The translations under genes and the position numbers were made by a program. From Microbacterium algeriense (GTDB lineage Bacteria; Actinomycetota; Actinomycetes; Actinomycetales; Microbacteriaceae), in contig NZ_WAAO01000001.1 of assembly GCF_008868005.1 (NCBI RefSeq), forward strand, positions 310,001 through 374,000: a stretch of 64,000 bases of DNA, read 5' to 3'. The notes beneath the pieces are model-generated. The model did no database searches and had not been told where the DNA came from. It saw only the letters and a program-made list of their open reading frames with translations. Positions 10,020 to 18,651 of this stretch are shown piece by piece. Position 1 is the first letter of the stretch. Every line of letters begins with the position of its first letter.

Positions 10020-10931
10020 TCAGCCGACGCCGTCGAGCATCGCCTTGGCGGCCCTGGTGCGGGAGCGCAGCGCGTCGGCGAGAGCCGCGACGGCGGGGAG
10101 CCGCAGCGACTCCGGCCGCGCGACCATGTAGTACGGCAGCTTCTCGGCGAAGGTCTCCGGCAGCAGGCGCACCAGATCCGGATGCCGGTCGGCGGCGAAG
10201 CACGGCAGCAGGCCAATCCCGGCGCCCGCCCGCGTGGCCTCGACGTGGACGAAGACGTTGGTGGAGGTCAGCCCGTCCTGCATGCCGGGCACCAGGCGCC
10301 GGGGCAGGTCGAGCGCGTCGACCTGGAGCATCGAGTCGACGAAGTACACGAGACGGTGCCGTTCCAGCTCTTCCCGCGACCGCGGTGTACCCGTGCGCTC
10401 GAGATAGTCCTGCGAGGCGTACATGCCGAGCGTGTAGGTGCCGAGCTTCACGGCGTGCGCCCGTCGGGTCTGGGGTGCGCCCACGACCACCTCCAGATCC
10501 AGTCCGGCGCGGTGCTCGGCCGCTCTCCGCGTCGCGGCGACGATCTCGACGGTCAGGCGAGGGTGCGCCAGACGGAGCTCGGCGATCGCGGGGGCGGCGA
10601 TGTACGCGCTGAACCCATCGGTGGCGGACATCCGCACCACCCCCGCGATCGGATCGGGTGCCTCCCCGGCGCCGGGGTCGAGCTGCGACAGCGCGGCCTC
10701 GATGCGTCCGCCGGTCTCGGCGGCGGTGCGTCCGAGGTCGGTGAGCTCCCACCCGGCCGCGGACTGGGCGACCACCCGACCTCCGAGTGTGTCCTCCAGG
10801 GCGGCGATGCGTCGCGCGACGGTCGTGTGGTCGAGCCCCAGATGCGCGGCGGCGCTGGTGTAGCGGCCGGTGCGGGCCACCGCGAGCAGCACGAGCAGGT
10901 CATCGGCCCGTGGCCTCTTCGCCGCATCCAT
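10020..10931 (-). CDS. LysR family transcriptional regulator
   Basis: A protein of 303 residues: N-terminal LysR helix-turn-helix (about 5-60: LLVLLAVARTGRYTSAAAHLGLDHTTVARRI) and a periplasmic-binding-like effector domain. An alternative ATG five codons upstream exists, but CATAAT (10938-10943) lies 6 nt before the ATG at 10931, so I take that as a leaderless start. It is divergent from an MHS transporter and a 3-hydroxybutyrate dehydrogenase-like SDR gene, which it probably controls. The effector is plausibly the transported hydroxy acid (inference). Confidence 0.92.
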   Translation of the reverse strand: MDAAKRPRADDLLVLLAVARTGRYTSAAAHLGLDHTTVARRIAALEDTLGGRVVAQSAAGWELTDLGRTAAETGGRIEAALSQLDPGAGEAPDPIAGVVRMSATDGFSAYIAAPAIAELRLAHPRLTVEIVAATRRAAEHRAGLDLEVVVGAPQTRRAHAVKLGTYTLGMYASQDYLERTGTPRSREELERHRLVYFVDSMLQVDALDLPRRLVPGMQDGLTSTNVFVHVEATRAGAGIGLLPCFAADRHPDLVRLLPETFAEKLPYYMVARPESLRLPAVAALADALRSRTRAAKAMLDGVG

Positions 10932-10933
10932 TC

Positions 10934-10945
10934 TGCAATTATGCA
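10934..10945. promoter_or_regulatory. Candidate LysR site in divergent promoter
   Basis: TGCA-N4-TGCA at 10934-10945 overlaps the proposed lysR -10 box, and a second quasi-palindrome TTGCTGCAA follows near 10969. Overlap of a site with the regulator's own promoter is the usual LysR autorepression layout. The site is short, so confidence is limited. Confidence 0.4.
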
Positions 10946-11034
10946 CAGCGGCTGCGCGCCACTGGGCATTGCTGCAAGCGCCCGGCCTGTCGACACTGGA
11001 ACGGATGTGTCACCGTCGACACCGAAGGAGAGAA

Positions 11035-12402
11035 ATGACCGCCCCCACCCGCGCCTCCGGTCAGCCCGCCCCCGCCGCAGCCCCCCATTCGAAGCTCAAG
11101 CGCGTCGTCGCGGCCTCCATGGCCGGCACCGTCGTCGAATGGTACGAGTTCTTCCTCTACGCGACCGCCGCGAGCCTGGTCTTCGGCACGTATTTCTTCC
11201 CCGCCACGGGATCGCCGCTCGACGGCATCATCGCGGCCTTCGTCACCTACGCGATCGGGTTCATCGCCCGACCGCTGGGCGGCATCGTCTTCGGTCAGAT
11301 CGGCGATCGGTTCGGCCGCAAGCCCACACTGCAGGCCACGATCATCATCGTCGGCGCAGCGACCTTCCTGATGGGCTGCCTCCCGGGCTTCCAGAGCATC
11401 GGCTACTGGGCGCCGGCGCTGCTGGTGGCGCTCCGGTTCCTCCAGGGGTTCGCCGTGGGAGGGGAGTGGGGCGGCGCGGTTCTCCTCGTCGCCGAGCAGA
11501 GCCCCGATCGCTCTCGCTCCTTCTGGTCGAGCTGGCCCCAGGCGGCTGTGCCGATCGGCAACCTCCTCGCCACGCTCGTGCTCCTCGTCAGCTCCTGGGT
11601 GATGAGCTCGGAGGCGTTCCTCGAGTGGGGCTGGCGCATCGCGTTCTGGCTCTCGGCCGTGATCGTGCTGGTCGGCTTCTACATCCGCCGTCACGTCGAG
11701 GAGGCGCCGATCTTCCTCGAGGCCAAGGCGCAGGTCGAGGCGGAGAAGGCCACGTCCTACGGCGTCGTCGAGGTGCTGCGTCGCTACCCGAAGGGCATCC
11801 TGCAGGCGATGGGCATCCGCTTCGCCGAGAACATCGTCTACTACATCGTCGTGAGCTTCACGATCGTGTACCTGAAGACCGTGCATGAATACGACACGAG
11901 TCAGCTCCTCCTCGCGCTGCTCATCGCCCACGTCGTGCACTTCGCGATCATCCCGCAGCTGGGCCGGCTCGCCGACCGCTGGGGCCGCAAGCCCGTCTAC
12001 CTCACCGGCGCGATCCTCAGCGCGACCTGGGCCTTCTTCGCCTTCCCACTGTTCGACACGCTCAACCCCGTGCTGATCGTGCTGGCCGTGACGATCGGAC
12101 TCTGCTTCCACGCCTTCATGTACGCTCCGCAGCCCGCGGTGATGGCAGAGCTCTTCCCGACGCGCATGCGGTACTCGGGTGTCTCGCTCGGATCTCAGGT
12201 CACGGCGATCCTCGCCGGATCCCTGGCCCCGATCCTCGCCATCCAGTGGCTGCGAGACTTCGGGTCGTGGCTCCCGATCGCGATCTACATCGTCGTGGCG
12301 TGCGGCGTGACGGCGATCGCCGTGCTGTCGCTGCGCGAGACGAAGGGCATCTCGCTGCAGGCGATCGACGACGCGGATGCGGCGCGCACGGCTGCCGTCT
12401 GA
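11035..12402 (+). CDS. MFS transporter, metabolite:proton symporter (MHS) type
   Basis: A 455-residue membrane protein with about 12 hydrophobic helices. It has the MHS signatures VEWYEFFLYATAASLVFG at the first helix, GQIGDRFGRKPTL in the loop 2-3 motif and RFLQGFAVGGEWGGAVLL. Family members import organic acids, betaines or related compounds with protons. The ATG at 11035 has a strong ribosome site (cgaaggagagaa). A 3-hydroxybutyrate dehydrogenase-like gene follows 18 nt later, so uptake of a hydroxy or keto acid such as 3-hydroxybutyrate is a reasonable guess, not proven by sequence. Confidence 0.93.
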   Translation: MTAPTRASGQPAPAAAPHSKLKRVVAASMAGTVVEWYEFFLYATAASLVFGTYFFPATGSPLDGIIAAFVTYAIGFIARPLGGIVFGQIGDRFGRKPTLQATIIIVGAATFLMGCLPGFQSIGYWAPALLVALRFLQGFAVGGEWGGAVLLVAEQSPDRSRSFWSSWPQAAVPIGNLLATLVLLVSSWVMSSEAFLEWGWRIAFWLSAVIVLVGFYIRRHVEEAPIFLEAKAQVEAEKATSYGVVEVLRRYPKGILQAMGIRFAENIVYYIVVSFTIVYLKTVHEYDTSQLLLALLIAHVVHFAIIPQLGRLADRWGRKPVYLTGAILSATWAFFAFPLFDTLNPVLIVLAVTIGLCFHAFMYAPQPAVMAELFPTRMRYSGVSLGSQVTAILAGSLAPILAIQWLRDFGSWLPIAIYIVVACGVTAIAVLSLRETKGISLQAIDDADAARTAAV

Positions 12403-12420
12403 ACCACCGAGGAGAACCAC

Positions 12421-13167
12421 ATGAGCGAATCGCGCGGGCGCAGGGCCCTCGTTACCGGAGGAGCCAGCGGGATCGGGGCCGCCTGCGCCCGCGCTTTCGC
12501 CGCGGCAGGATTCCACGTCACGGTCGCCGACATCGATCGCGGGGCCGCCGAGGATCTGGCGTCTGAGATCGGGGGAGCGGCCTGGCACGTCGACCTCGCC
12601 GACAGCGCCGCGCTCGCCGGGGCGAGCCTGGATGTCGACGTCCTCGTCAACAACGCCGGCGTCCAGCACGTGAGCCCGATCGAGGACTTCGCGCCGGAGC
12701 GCTTCTCCTTCATCCTGCGGCTCATGCTCGAAGCGCCGTTCCTGCTGATCCGTGCGGCGCTCCCCGGGATGTACGAGCGCGGATTCGGGCGGATCATCAA
12801 CGTCTCCAGCGTGCACGGCCTGCGGGCCTCCCCGTACAAGTCGGCCTACGTCGCGGCCAAGCACGGGCTCGAGGGACTGTCCAAGGTGACGGCACTGGAG
12901 GGCGGCCCCCGCGGCGTGACGAGCAATTGCATCGATCCGGGGTACGTGCGCACCGCGCTGGTGGAGAAGCAGATCGCGGACCAGGCGCGGGTGCACGGCA
13001 TCCCCGAGAGCGAGGTCCTCGAGAACGTGCTCCTCACGGAGGCCGCGATCAAGCGACTGGTCGAACCGGCGGAGGTCGCCTCCCTCGCCGTCTGGCTCGC
13101 CGGCGATTCGGCAGGCATGGTGACCGGGGCGAGCTACACGATGGACGGCGGCTGGTCCGCCCGCTGA
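12421..13167 (+). CDS. 3-hydroxybutyrate dehydrogenase-like SDR
   Basis: A 248-residue classical short-chain dehydrogenase: NAD motif TGGASGIG (12-19), NNAG (77-80), catalytic Ser130, Tyr143 and Lys147 (YVAAK). The segment NNAGVQHVSPIEDF and C-terminal SYTMDGGWSAR match D-3-hydroxybutyrate dehydrogenases, which make acetoacetate from 3-hydroxybutyrate. It lies 18 nt after the MHS transporter with a ribosome site (gaggagaacc), forming a two-gene operon under the divergent LysR. No acetoacetyl-CoA ligase or transferase is next to it, so the route downstream is not seen. Confidence 0.88.
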   Translation: MSESRGRRALVTGGASGIGAACARAFAAAGFHVTVADIDRGAAEDLASEIGGAAWHVDLADSAALAGASLDVDVLVNNAGVQHVSPIEDFAPERFSFILRLMLEAPFLLIRAALPGMYERGFGRIINVSSVHGLRASPYKSAYVAAKHGLEGLSKVTALEGGPRGVTSNCIDPGYVRTALVEKQIADQARVHGIPESEVLENVLLTEAAIKRLVEPAEVASLAVWLAGDSAGMVTGASYTMDGGWSAR

Positions 13168-13175
13168 GGTCGCCT

Positions 13176-13817
13176 TCAGCCGGGCGAGGTCACCTCGGCC
13201 AGCACCGCGGCGCGGAGCCAGCCGGCGTAACGCTCCGGGGTCCAGCCCGATTGCGCGACGAGCTGCTGGTAGCTCTCGGGTGAGAGCAGGAAGGACAGGG
13301 TGATCGCGGCGGCGGACTCGTCGATGCCCGGGGTGGCGATCCCGCGTCGGAGGAGTTCGGAGACCAGCAGCCGATAGTCGGCGGCGCGGTGTTCGAGGAT
13401 GCGGCGCAGCGCGTCGTCGACCACGGGGTCGGACAGGGCGGCGCCCAGCAGGACCGTCCACAGTCCGTGCCCGCGGGCGTTGGCCGTGCTGATGGTCTCG
13501 AGCACCGCATCGAGGAACACCTCGTCCGGGAGGTCGATCACTCCGGCCGCCACGTCGGTGTCGGCCAGGGTCTCGGCGGCCTCCGAGCCGGAGAACGTCA
13601 CCTCGAAGGCGGCGATCAGCAGTTCCGCCTTCGCGGCGGTCGTCTTGACGGTCTCGGCGGACACCCCCGCCTCGCGTGCGATCGCGGCGATCGTCGTCGC
13701 CTGGTACCCCTGTGTGGCGAAGAGGCGGGCGGCGGCCGCGACGATGCGGGAGCGGGTCTCCTGCGCCTGGCGGGCACGGAGTTCGGATCGGTAGGCGCGG
13801 GGAGCGCTCTCCACCAT
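13176..13817 (-). CDS. TetR family regulator
   Basis: A 213-residue protein. TetR DNA-binding region at about 18-65: TRSRIVAAAARLFATQGYQATTIAAIAREAGVSAETV. The start at 13817 is supported by AGGAAAG 4 nt upstream; longer in-frame starts lack one. It is divergent from a UDP-glycosyltransferase gene, 64 nt away. The space contains an imperfect inverted repeat (TTTCCTATCGG at 13822 and CCGATTCTAGGGAAA at 13858) that may be its operator. The recognition motif reads AETVKTTAAK where TetR proteins usually have a Tyr-rich YYHF-type helix end. Confidence 0.9.
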   Translation of the reverse strand: MVESAPRAYRSELRARQAQETRSRIVAAAARLFATQGYQATTIAAIAREAGVSAETVKTTAAKAELLIAAFEVTFSGSEAAETLADTDVAAGVIDLPDEVFLDAVLETISTANARGHGLWTVLLGAALSDPVVDDALRRILEHRAADYRLLVSELLRRGIATPGIDESAAAITLSFLLSPESYQQLVAQSGWTPERYAGWLRAAVLAEVTSPG

Positions 13818-13881
13818 TGACTTTCCTATCGGGGTGATGAATACTTCGACGGTACAACCGATTCTAGGGAAAGAACCCGCC

Positions 13882-15195
13882 ATGTCCAGTTACCTCATCA
13901 CGTGCACGCCCGCCCATGGTCACGTCGTGCCGCTGCTGCAGATCGCGCGACACCTCCTCTCGCAGGGTCATGAGGTGAGCTTCCTCACCAGCCGCCGCTA
14001 TGCCGACCGCGTCGCGAACGCGGGTGCTCGGTTCCTGCCGTTGCCGGGGGAGGCCGAGATCGACCTCGACGATGCCGACGGCGCATTCCCCGAGCGCGTC
14101 GGACTGACCGGCCCCGCCGCGCTCCGCTTCGACATGAGCAACCTGTTCGTGCGACCGGGTGCCGCCCAGCTCTCCGCCGTCCGAGCGGAACTGGCGGCCA
14201 GGCCCGTCGACGCCGTCCTCACCGAGCCCCTCTTCGTCGGCGGTGCGCTGCTCCAGCTCCTGCCCGAGCAGGATCGGCCCCCTGTCGTCGTGCTCGGCAT
14301 CTTCCCTCTCGGTGCCCGCAGCAAGGACACGGCGCCGTTCGGACTGGGTGTGACCCCGTCACCGGGGCCGATCGGACGTCTGCGCAACGCGGCCCTGCGC
14401 ACGGTCGCCGAGAAGGTGATCTTCGGCGGCGTCCAGAAGGAAGCGGACGCGATGGCGCGCCGCGAGGTCGGCCGCGATCTCGGCGGCTTCGTGCTCGACT
14501 GGGCCGGGCGCTCCGACGCCTACGTGCAGTTCACGGTGCCCGAGTTCGAGTATCCGCGCGCCGACCTCCCCGCCAGCGTGCACTTCGCGGGGCCCCTGCC
14601 GGCCTCCGCCTCCGACGCGCCTCTGCCGTCGTGGTGGGCGGACCTCGACGGCTCACGTCCCGTGGTGCACGTCACCCAGGGCACGATCGCCAACTCCGAC
14701 TTCGGCCAGCTCGTGCTCCCGACGATCACCGCGCTCGCCGCAGCCGACGTCCTGGTGGTCGTCTCGACGGGAGGCCGTCCGCTCGACGCTCTCGCCGGAC
14801 GGCTGCCCGACAACGTGCGGGTCGCCGAATACCTGCCGTACGACCGACTGCTGCCGTTGACCGACGTCGTGGTGACGAACGGAGGATACGGCGGCGTGCA
14901 GCAGAGTCTGGCCCACGGGATCCCGCTCGTCGTCGCCGGGCAGACCGAGGACAAGGTCGAGGTCTGCGCTCGTGTCGGCTGGTCCGGCGCCGGGGTGAAC
15001 CTGCGCACGAGCACCGCTTCCCCGAGGCAGGTCGGCGACGCGGTCACCCGCGTGCTCACCGACCCGTCCTTCCGTGCGAACGCCGAGCGCATCGGCGCGG
15101 CCATGCGCGATTCCGATGCATGGGCTGCGCTCGACTCGGTGCTGAGCGGAACGGTCGAGAGCTGGCCCCACATGTCGATCGCACCCGGCGCCTGA
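13882..15195 (+). CDS. MGT/UGT-type glycosyltransferase
   Basis: A 437-residue GT1 (GT-B fold) protein. N-terminal acceptor domain begins MSSYLITCTPAHGHVVPLLQIARHL; the C-terminal donor domain has HVTQGTIANSDF, VVVTNGGYGGVQQSLAHGIPLVV and GQTEDKVEVCARV, the nucleotide-sugar binding region of macrolide/flavonoid glycosyltransferases. It transfers a sugar from an NDP-sugar to a small hydrophobic acceptor in the cytoplasm. The ATG at 13882 begins the family-like sequence. A divergent TetR gene suggests induction by a xenobiotic acceptor, hence a detoxification role (inference). Confidence 0.92.
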   Translation: MSSYLITCTPAHGHVVPLLQIARHLLSQGHEVSFLTSRRYADRVANAGARFLPLPGEAEIDLDDADGAFPERVGLTGPAALRFDMSNLFVRPGAAQLSAVRAELAARPVDAVLTEPLFVGGALLQLLPEQDRPPVVVLGIFPLGARSKDTAPFGLGVTPSPGPIGRLRNAALRTVAEKVIFGGVQKEADAMARREVGRDLGGFVLDWAGRSDAYVQFTVPEFEYPRADLPASVHFAGPLPASASDAPLPSWWADLDGSRPVVHVTQGTIANSDFGQLVLPTITALAAADVLVVVSTGGRPLDALAGRLPDNVRVAEYLPYDRLLPLTDVVVTNGGYGGVQQSLAHGIPLVVAGQTEDKVEVCARVGWSGAGVNLRTSTASPRQVGDAVTRVLTDPSFRANAERIGAAMRDSDAWAALDSVLSGTVESWPHMSIAPGA

Positions 15196-15545
15196 GACCC
15201 GGGGGGAGGTGGTGACCGGCCACCGGGGGATCGGGCCCGATGGCCGGCCCGCACGCTGACGCGGCCGCATCAGCCCGTGTGCGTCACGATGGCTTCTTGA
15301 AACCCCAGTCAAGCCGGCCGGCCCCTCCCGTCCGGTGCATCGTTCACCGGTTCAATTCTTCGCGTGACGCGCGCACAGGTGAAACCATGCTGACCTCTGC
15401 GTCGGATCGGGACGTTTTGCCAGCGGATCCGACAAAACCGTGCTCCGCGCCGCCGGTTCCCCATGGTCATCGCGCGCCGTCGCCGGTCGGGCGCGGTGTC
15501 TCTCCCTATCGTGGACGCGACGATTCCGAACGAGAGGAGCGCCGG
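15196..15545. other. Intergenic stretch before gntR leader
   Basis: About 350 nt with no convincing gene. It contains a 12-nt perfect palindrome ATCGGGCCCGAT (15230-15241), a small inverted repeat CTTGA/TCAAG near 15296, an 8-bp inverted repeat at 15401-15433, and a -10-like TATCGT (15507-15512) upstream of the leader peptide. A weak hairpin GGTGG/CCACC just after the glycosyltransferase stop may end that transcript. Confidence 0.5.
15401..15433. promoter_or_regulatory. Inverted repeat upstream of gntR
   Basis: GTCGGATC (15401-15408) and GATCCGAC (15426-15433) are exact reverse complements spaced by 17 nt; inside them GTTTTG (15414) pairs with CAAAAC (15433). The repeat lies about 75 nt before a -10-like box, a suitable place for autoregulation by the GntR protein. 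Function is inferred. Confidence 0.45.
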
Positions 15546-15584
15546 ATGCCGACCGCCACGGTCACGGGTGCGTCGCCACGGTGA
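15546..15584 (+). CDS. Possible 12-residue leader peptide upstream of gntR
   Basis: A short reading frame MPTATVTGASPR with an unusually good ribosome site (GAGGAG, 6 nt before the ATG). Its TGA stop (15582-15584) overlaps a GTG codon of the gntR frame and lies inside the ribosome site of the gntR ATG. This arrangement predicts translational coupling. It has no run of a single amino acid, so classic attenuation is not evident. It could be a chance short frame. Confidence 0.4.
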   Translation: MPTATVTGASPR

Positions 15585-15592
15585 GGCTCTCG

Positions 15593-16267
15593 ATGCCTCA
15601 GGAACGGCGCGGGGATTCGCTCAGCGAGCAGACCTACCATGCGCTCCGCGGGGCGCTCCTCGGCGGGCAGCTCTCGCCGGGAGCGCGGGTGAACATCGAG
15701 CGGCTGGCGCGCGAGCTGCACGTCTCGACGAGTCCCGTGCGGAACGCCCTGCTGCGGTTGCAGAGGGAGGGGTTCGTCGTCGCCACCCCGAACCGGGGTT
15801 TCACGACGACCTGGCTCATCGATCAGGACAGCGTGCTGAACGTCTACAGCTATCGGCAGATCGTGGAGCCCGCGGCGGCAGCGCTCGCAGCCAGACGCTC
15901 TCCGTCCACGCACTCCCGGGAGCTGCTCGCTCTGTGCGAGCGCGCGCTCGATCATCGCCCGTCCTCGTCCCGGCTGCGTGTCGAACCGCTGCACCGGAAC
16001 CGGAGTTTCCACGAGACCCTCGCCGCTGCTTCCGGCAACCCGCTGCTGCTGAGGTCGCTGTCCGAGGCGCTGGCCTCCATCCACGTCAGTCCCGTGTGCG
16101 TCGAGAGGTCGGCATGGGAGGAGTCGTGGGCCGAGCACCGCGTGATCGCCGAGGCGATCCATGAGAGCGACCCGGAGGCGGCGGCCATGGCGATGCGCAC
16201 CCACCTCCAGAACGGCCTGGACAGGATCAAATTCTGTGCGGACAAAGCCCCGGACGGTGCGGAGTGA
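15593..16267 (+). CDS. GntR family regulator (FCD-type)
   Basis: A 224-residue protein. The winged helix is at about 12-72 (SLSEQTYHALRGALLGGQLSPG, VSTSPVRNALLRLQREGFV); the helical FCD ligand domain follows, with metal-type residues in HRNRSFHETLA and WAEHRVIAEAI. The start is set by GTGAGG 6 nt before the ATG at 15593; a GTG at 15581 is an alternative. FCD proteins sense small organic acids or amino acids. No catabolic operon adjoins it, so its target is not visible in this window. Confidence 0.9.
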   Translation: MPQERRGDSLSEQTYHALRGALLGGQLSPGARVNIERLARELHVSTSPVRNALLRLQREGFVVATPNRGFTTTWLIDQDSVLNVYSYRQIVEPAAAALAARRSPSTHSRELLALCERALDHRPSSSRLRVEPLHRNRSFHETLAAASGNPLLLRSLSEALASIHVSPVCVERSAWEESWAEHRVIAEAIHESDPEAAAMAMRTHLQNGLDRIKFCADKAPDGAE

Positions 16268-16297
16268 GAATCTCTGCAACCTCCTGCAACCTCGCCC

Positions 16298-16317
16298 GGT
16301 ATACCATTCCTGTATAC
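16298..16317. promoter_or_regulatory. GTATAC-type operator candidate downstream of gntR
   Basis: GGTATACC (16298-16305) and TGTATAC (16311-16317) repeat a GTATAC core seen in many FCD-GntR operators. The site lies after the gntR stop and faces no downstream plus-strand gene, so it looks orphaned. It is low-confidence because the cores are short. Confidence 0.3.
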
Positions 16318-16474
16318 GCCCAGCAGCGTCAGTCCCCAGCTGACCGTGGGCGGGGCGGCACAGCCGCCATGCGGAGGGAGAGTCGATCTCTTTTCGATCC
16401 CGAGGGGGGATGGGGTGGGAGTTCGGTCCCCAGCCGGCACCCACCCCCACACTCGGACTCCGCCTCGCTTCCGC

Positions 16475-17578
16475 TCAGTTCAGTCGACTCACGATCCAGA
16501 ACGCGATGAGTCCGAAGACGACCACGATCGGCACCCAGGAACCGCCCCGCTTCAGTCGTCGCCCCTGAGGGGCGACACCCGGCGGCGGCGTCAGCATCCC
16601 GGCCGGAGGGGCGAACGGCAGAGCAGGGCTCGGTGCGGAGAGGCCATCGTGCGCGGTGCCGTCGACCAGTCGTTCATCGCGCCAGCGTGCCCACTGCTCG
16701 AACTTCGTCAGCAGGGCGCCGACGGCGCCGAACAGCCAGGCCCAGGTCGCCGGATCGAGCGTCGATGCCTTGCGCTGCGTGTAGAGGAAGAGCCAGTCGT
16801 CGACGATCTCGACATCGAGCTCGGCGGCGTTGTCGATGAACCGCGCCATGATGTCGGGCGTGAACAGGTACAGGGCGTCGCGCTCGTACCCGGCAGGGCA
16901 GTAAAGCGTGAAATTCTCATCGAAGTCGCCCTCGAGAGACAGGCGCTGGGCCTTTTGGAACGAAGCCGGCAGGTTCGACCCGAAACCGTTGTTGCCCTTC
17001 GCGTCGAGCACGATGTTCGGCAGCGGCACGTCGAGCTTCACCGCCACGTAGCCCCAGCGGTAGGTCGTCGAATTCTTCCCGGACTGCACCGTGTACTGGT
17101 AATTCCCGAACTCCACGAAGCGCGGGCGCGTCCCGCGGATCAGGTCGGTGGACTGCCGAGAACGCCCGATGCTGAAGATCATGCCGGGCAGCGGCGGGTC
17201 GATCACCTTCGGCTCGTAGGTCATGCCGTTGGCCTGAGCGAAACGGTGCAGTCGGTAGCGGGTGATGCGCGCTCCGCGCACCCCGAACCAGATCAGCACG
17301 CCGGCACCCGCGAGCAGGAGGAGGAACAGCACGAGGGGGATCGCCGCCGACGCGGGGGAGCCGCCCATCGCCGCGAGGTTCAGGATGACGCTCACGAAGA
17401 TCGGCACCATCACCAGCGCGGCGATCGCCGCCACGACGATGCCGACCACGGTGGCCGCGTTCACACCTGCGCTCTGCCGCGAGCGCAGTTCCGCCGCGAA
17501 CGCACGGACAGCGGCCGGGTCGACGGGCTCGGTGAGGGGTCGGGCGTCGAACGTCGAGGTGGGCGCGGGCTGGCTCAC
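16475..17578 (-). CDS. Uncharacterised membrane protein
   Basis: A 367-residue protein I cannot assign. Two adjacent transmembrane segments lie at about 41-66 and 77-97, a soluble middle domain (about 105-295) contains TTYRWGYVAVKLDVPLPNIVLDAK, a proline-rich region follows, and a final membrane segment is at about 346-364 (WVPIVVVFGLIAFWIVSRL). The middle resembles proteins that compare stored and extended polypeptide domains, but no catalytic motif is visible. It overlaps the stop of the upstream 322-residue gene by 4 nt, so the pair is one operon. Confidence 0.8.
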   Translation of the reverse strand: MSQPAPTSTFDARPLTEPVDPAAVRAFAAELRSRQSAGVNAATVVGIVVAAIAALVMVPIFVSVILNLAAMGGSPASAAIPLVLFLLLLAGAGVLIWFGVRGARITRYRLHRFAQANGMTYEPKVIDPPLPGMIFSIGRSRQSTDLIRGTRPRFVEFGNYQYTVQSGKNSTTYRWGYVAVKLDVPLPNIVLDAKGNNGFGSNLPASFQKAQRLSLEGDFDENFTLYCPAGYERDALYLFTPDIMARFIDNAAELDVEIVDDWLFLYTQRKASTLDPATWAWLFGAVGALLTKFEQWARWRDERLVDGTAHDGLSAPSPALPFAPPAGMLTPPPGVAPQGRRLKRGGSWVPIVVVFGLIAFWIVSRLN

Positions 17579-18543
17579 CGGTTGACCTCGTCCGCGTCCC
17601 AGGTGAGGTCGGCGCCCTCTGGCAGCGGCAGGGCCTCGAGGCGCTCATCGGCGCAGATCGCCCGGACCAGATCGGGCGAGCCGGCCACGATCGTCGAGTC
17701 GAAGTCGATCTCCGACACCATGACCCACGCACGATCGTCCGGCCAGAGCAGGTTCGGACTCTGCGCTGAGGGAGGAAAGCCGTGTGCCTCGGCGGGAAGG
17801 TCGCGCCACGGCGCGGGAAGCGCCCAGTCGGGGGAGGTGAAGTCCCGAGCGCCTGCGGAGAACAGCACGTAGTCGCGATCCGGCAGCTGCAGTCGAGGAC
17901 CTTCCGAGATCTCGCGCGACAGGATGCCCTCCTGCCACGTGGGTTTGCGGAAGACGTTGTTGAACGGATCGTGCGTGCTGCGGTCGAGCATCGCCTGGTG
18001 GTTCGGATCGTCGGTGAACGTGAGGAACGCACGGGAGGGCGTCTCGCCGTAGAAGCCGACGAGACCACCGAAGCCTTCCCAGAGCGCGGCCACCCCGGCA
18101 TCCGGCGTCGTGGTGTGCGCAGCCAGGTGCTCGGCGAGCGCGTTCAGGGAGGCGTCGTCGAGTTCGCCCTCCATCGGTGCGGTGAACTCGCGCCCGTCCG
18201 GCGCGATCCGCGTGCGCCAATCGCCGTCGACCGGGGTGCGCACGATCCGCTGCCACTGTGCCTGGGCGTGCATGGTGGTGGCGAACGCGGCCGCGGTCTG
18301 CGCCCACGAGACGCGCTCGTCGACGAACCCGGCTACGAGTGCGTGCTGTTCGTGCTCGGGCATCCGCATCAACTCGTCCGACGTCGGCACTGCGCGGCCG
18401 GGCAGGGATCTGGCGATCGCGGGATGGAAGACCCGCGCATACGCGGGAAATCCGCGAGGCACCACTGCGTGCATAGTCTCGTAGCCTGCGTCGAGCCGCT
18501 CACGCAGCCACGCCCCCGCCGAGGGATCGGACATCCACTCCAT
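17575..18543 (-). CDS. Conserved hypothetical protein
   Basis: A 322-residue soluble protein, rich in Trp and acidic residues, without a recognisable domain. Segments include ARVFHPAIARSLPGR near the N terminus, EGFGGLVGFYGETPSRAFLTF in the middle and WVMVSEIDFDSTIVAGSPDL near the end. I know of no function. TAGCGT (18550-18555 on the opposite reading) ends 6 nt before the ATG, indicating a leaderless mRNA for the two-gene operon with the membrane protein. Co-occurrence suggests they act together at the membrane. Confidence 0.8.
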   Translation of the reverse strand: MEWMSDPSAGAWLRERLDAGYETMHAVVPRGFPAYARVFHPAIARSLPGRAVPTSDELMRMPEHEQHALVAGFVDERVSWAQTAAAFATTMHAQAQWQRIVRTPVDGDWRTRIAPDGREFTAPMEGELDDASLNALAEHLAAHTTTPDAGVAALWEGFGGLVGFYGETPSRAFLTFTDDPNHQAMLDRSTHDPFNNVFRKPTWQEGILSREISEGPRLQLPDRDYVLFSAGARDFTSPDWALPAPWRDLPAEAHGFPPSAQSPNLLWPDDRAWVMVSEIDFDSTIVAGSPDLVRAICADERLEALPLPEGADLTWDADEVNR

Positions 18544-18651
18544 GCGACCACGCTACCCGGCCACGATGCTGGTCCTCGCCCTCCTCGACGAGGAATGGCG
18601 GGAGCACGCCCGCGCGACCGGCCGGTGAGCGCATCCTCCATAATCGAGGAT

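Noticed and set aside
10939..13857. Open frame of about 970 codons opposite the MHS transporter and SDR genes
   Set aside because: It is composed of charged repeats typical of the reverse strand of high-GC genes; real genes with clear motifs occupy the other strand.
15240..15545. Protein-coding gene of about 100 codons upstream of gntR
   Set aside because: The frame has no ribosome site at its start and unnatural composition; only the last 12 codons have initiation signals.
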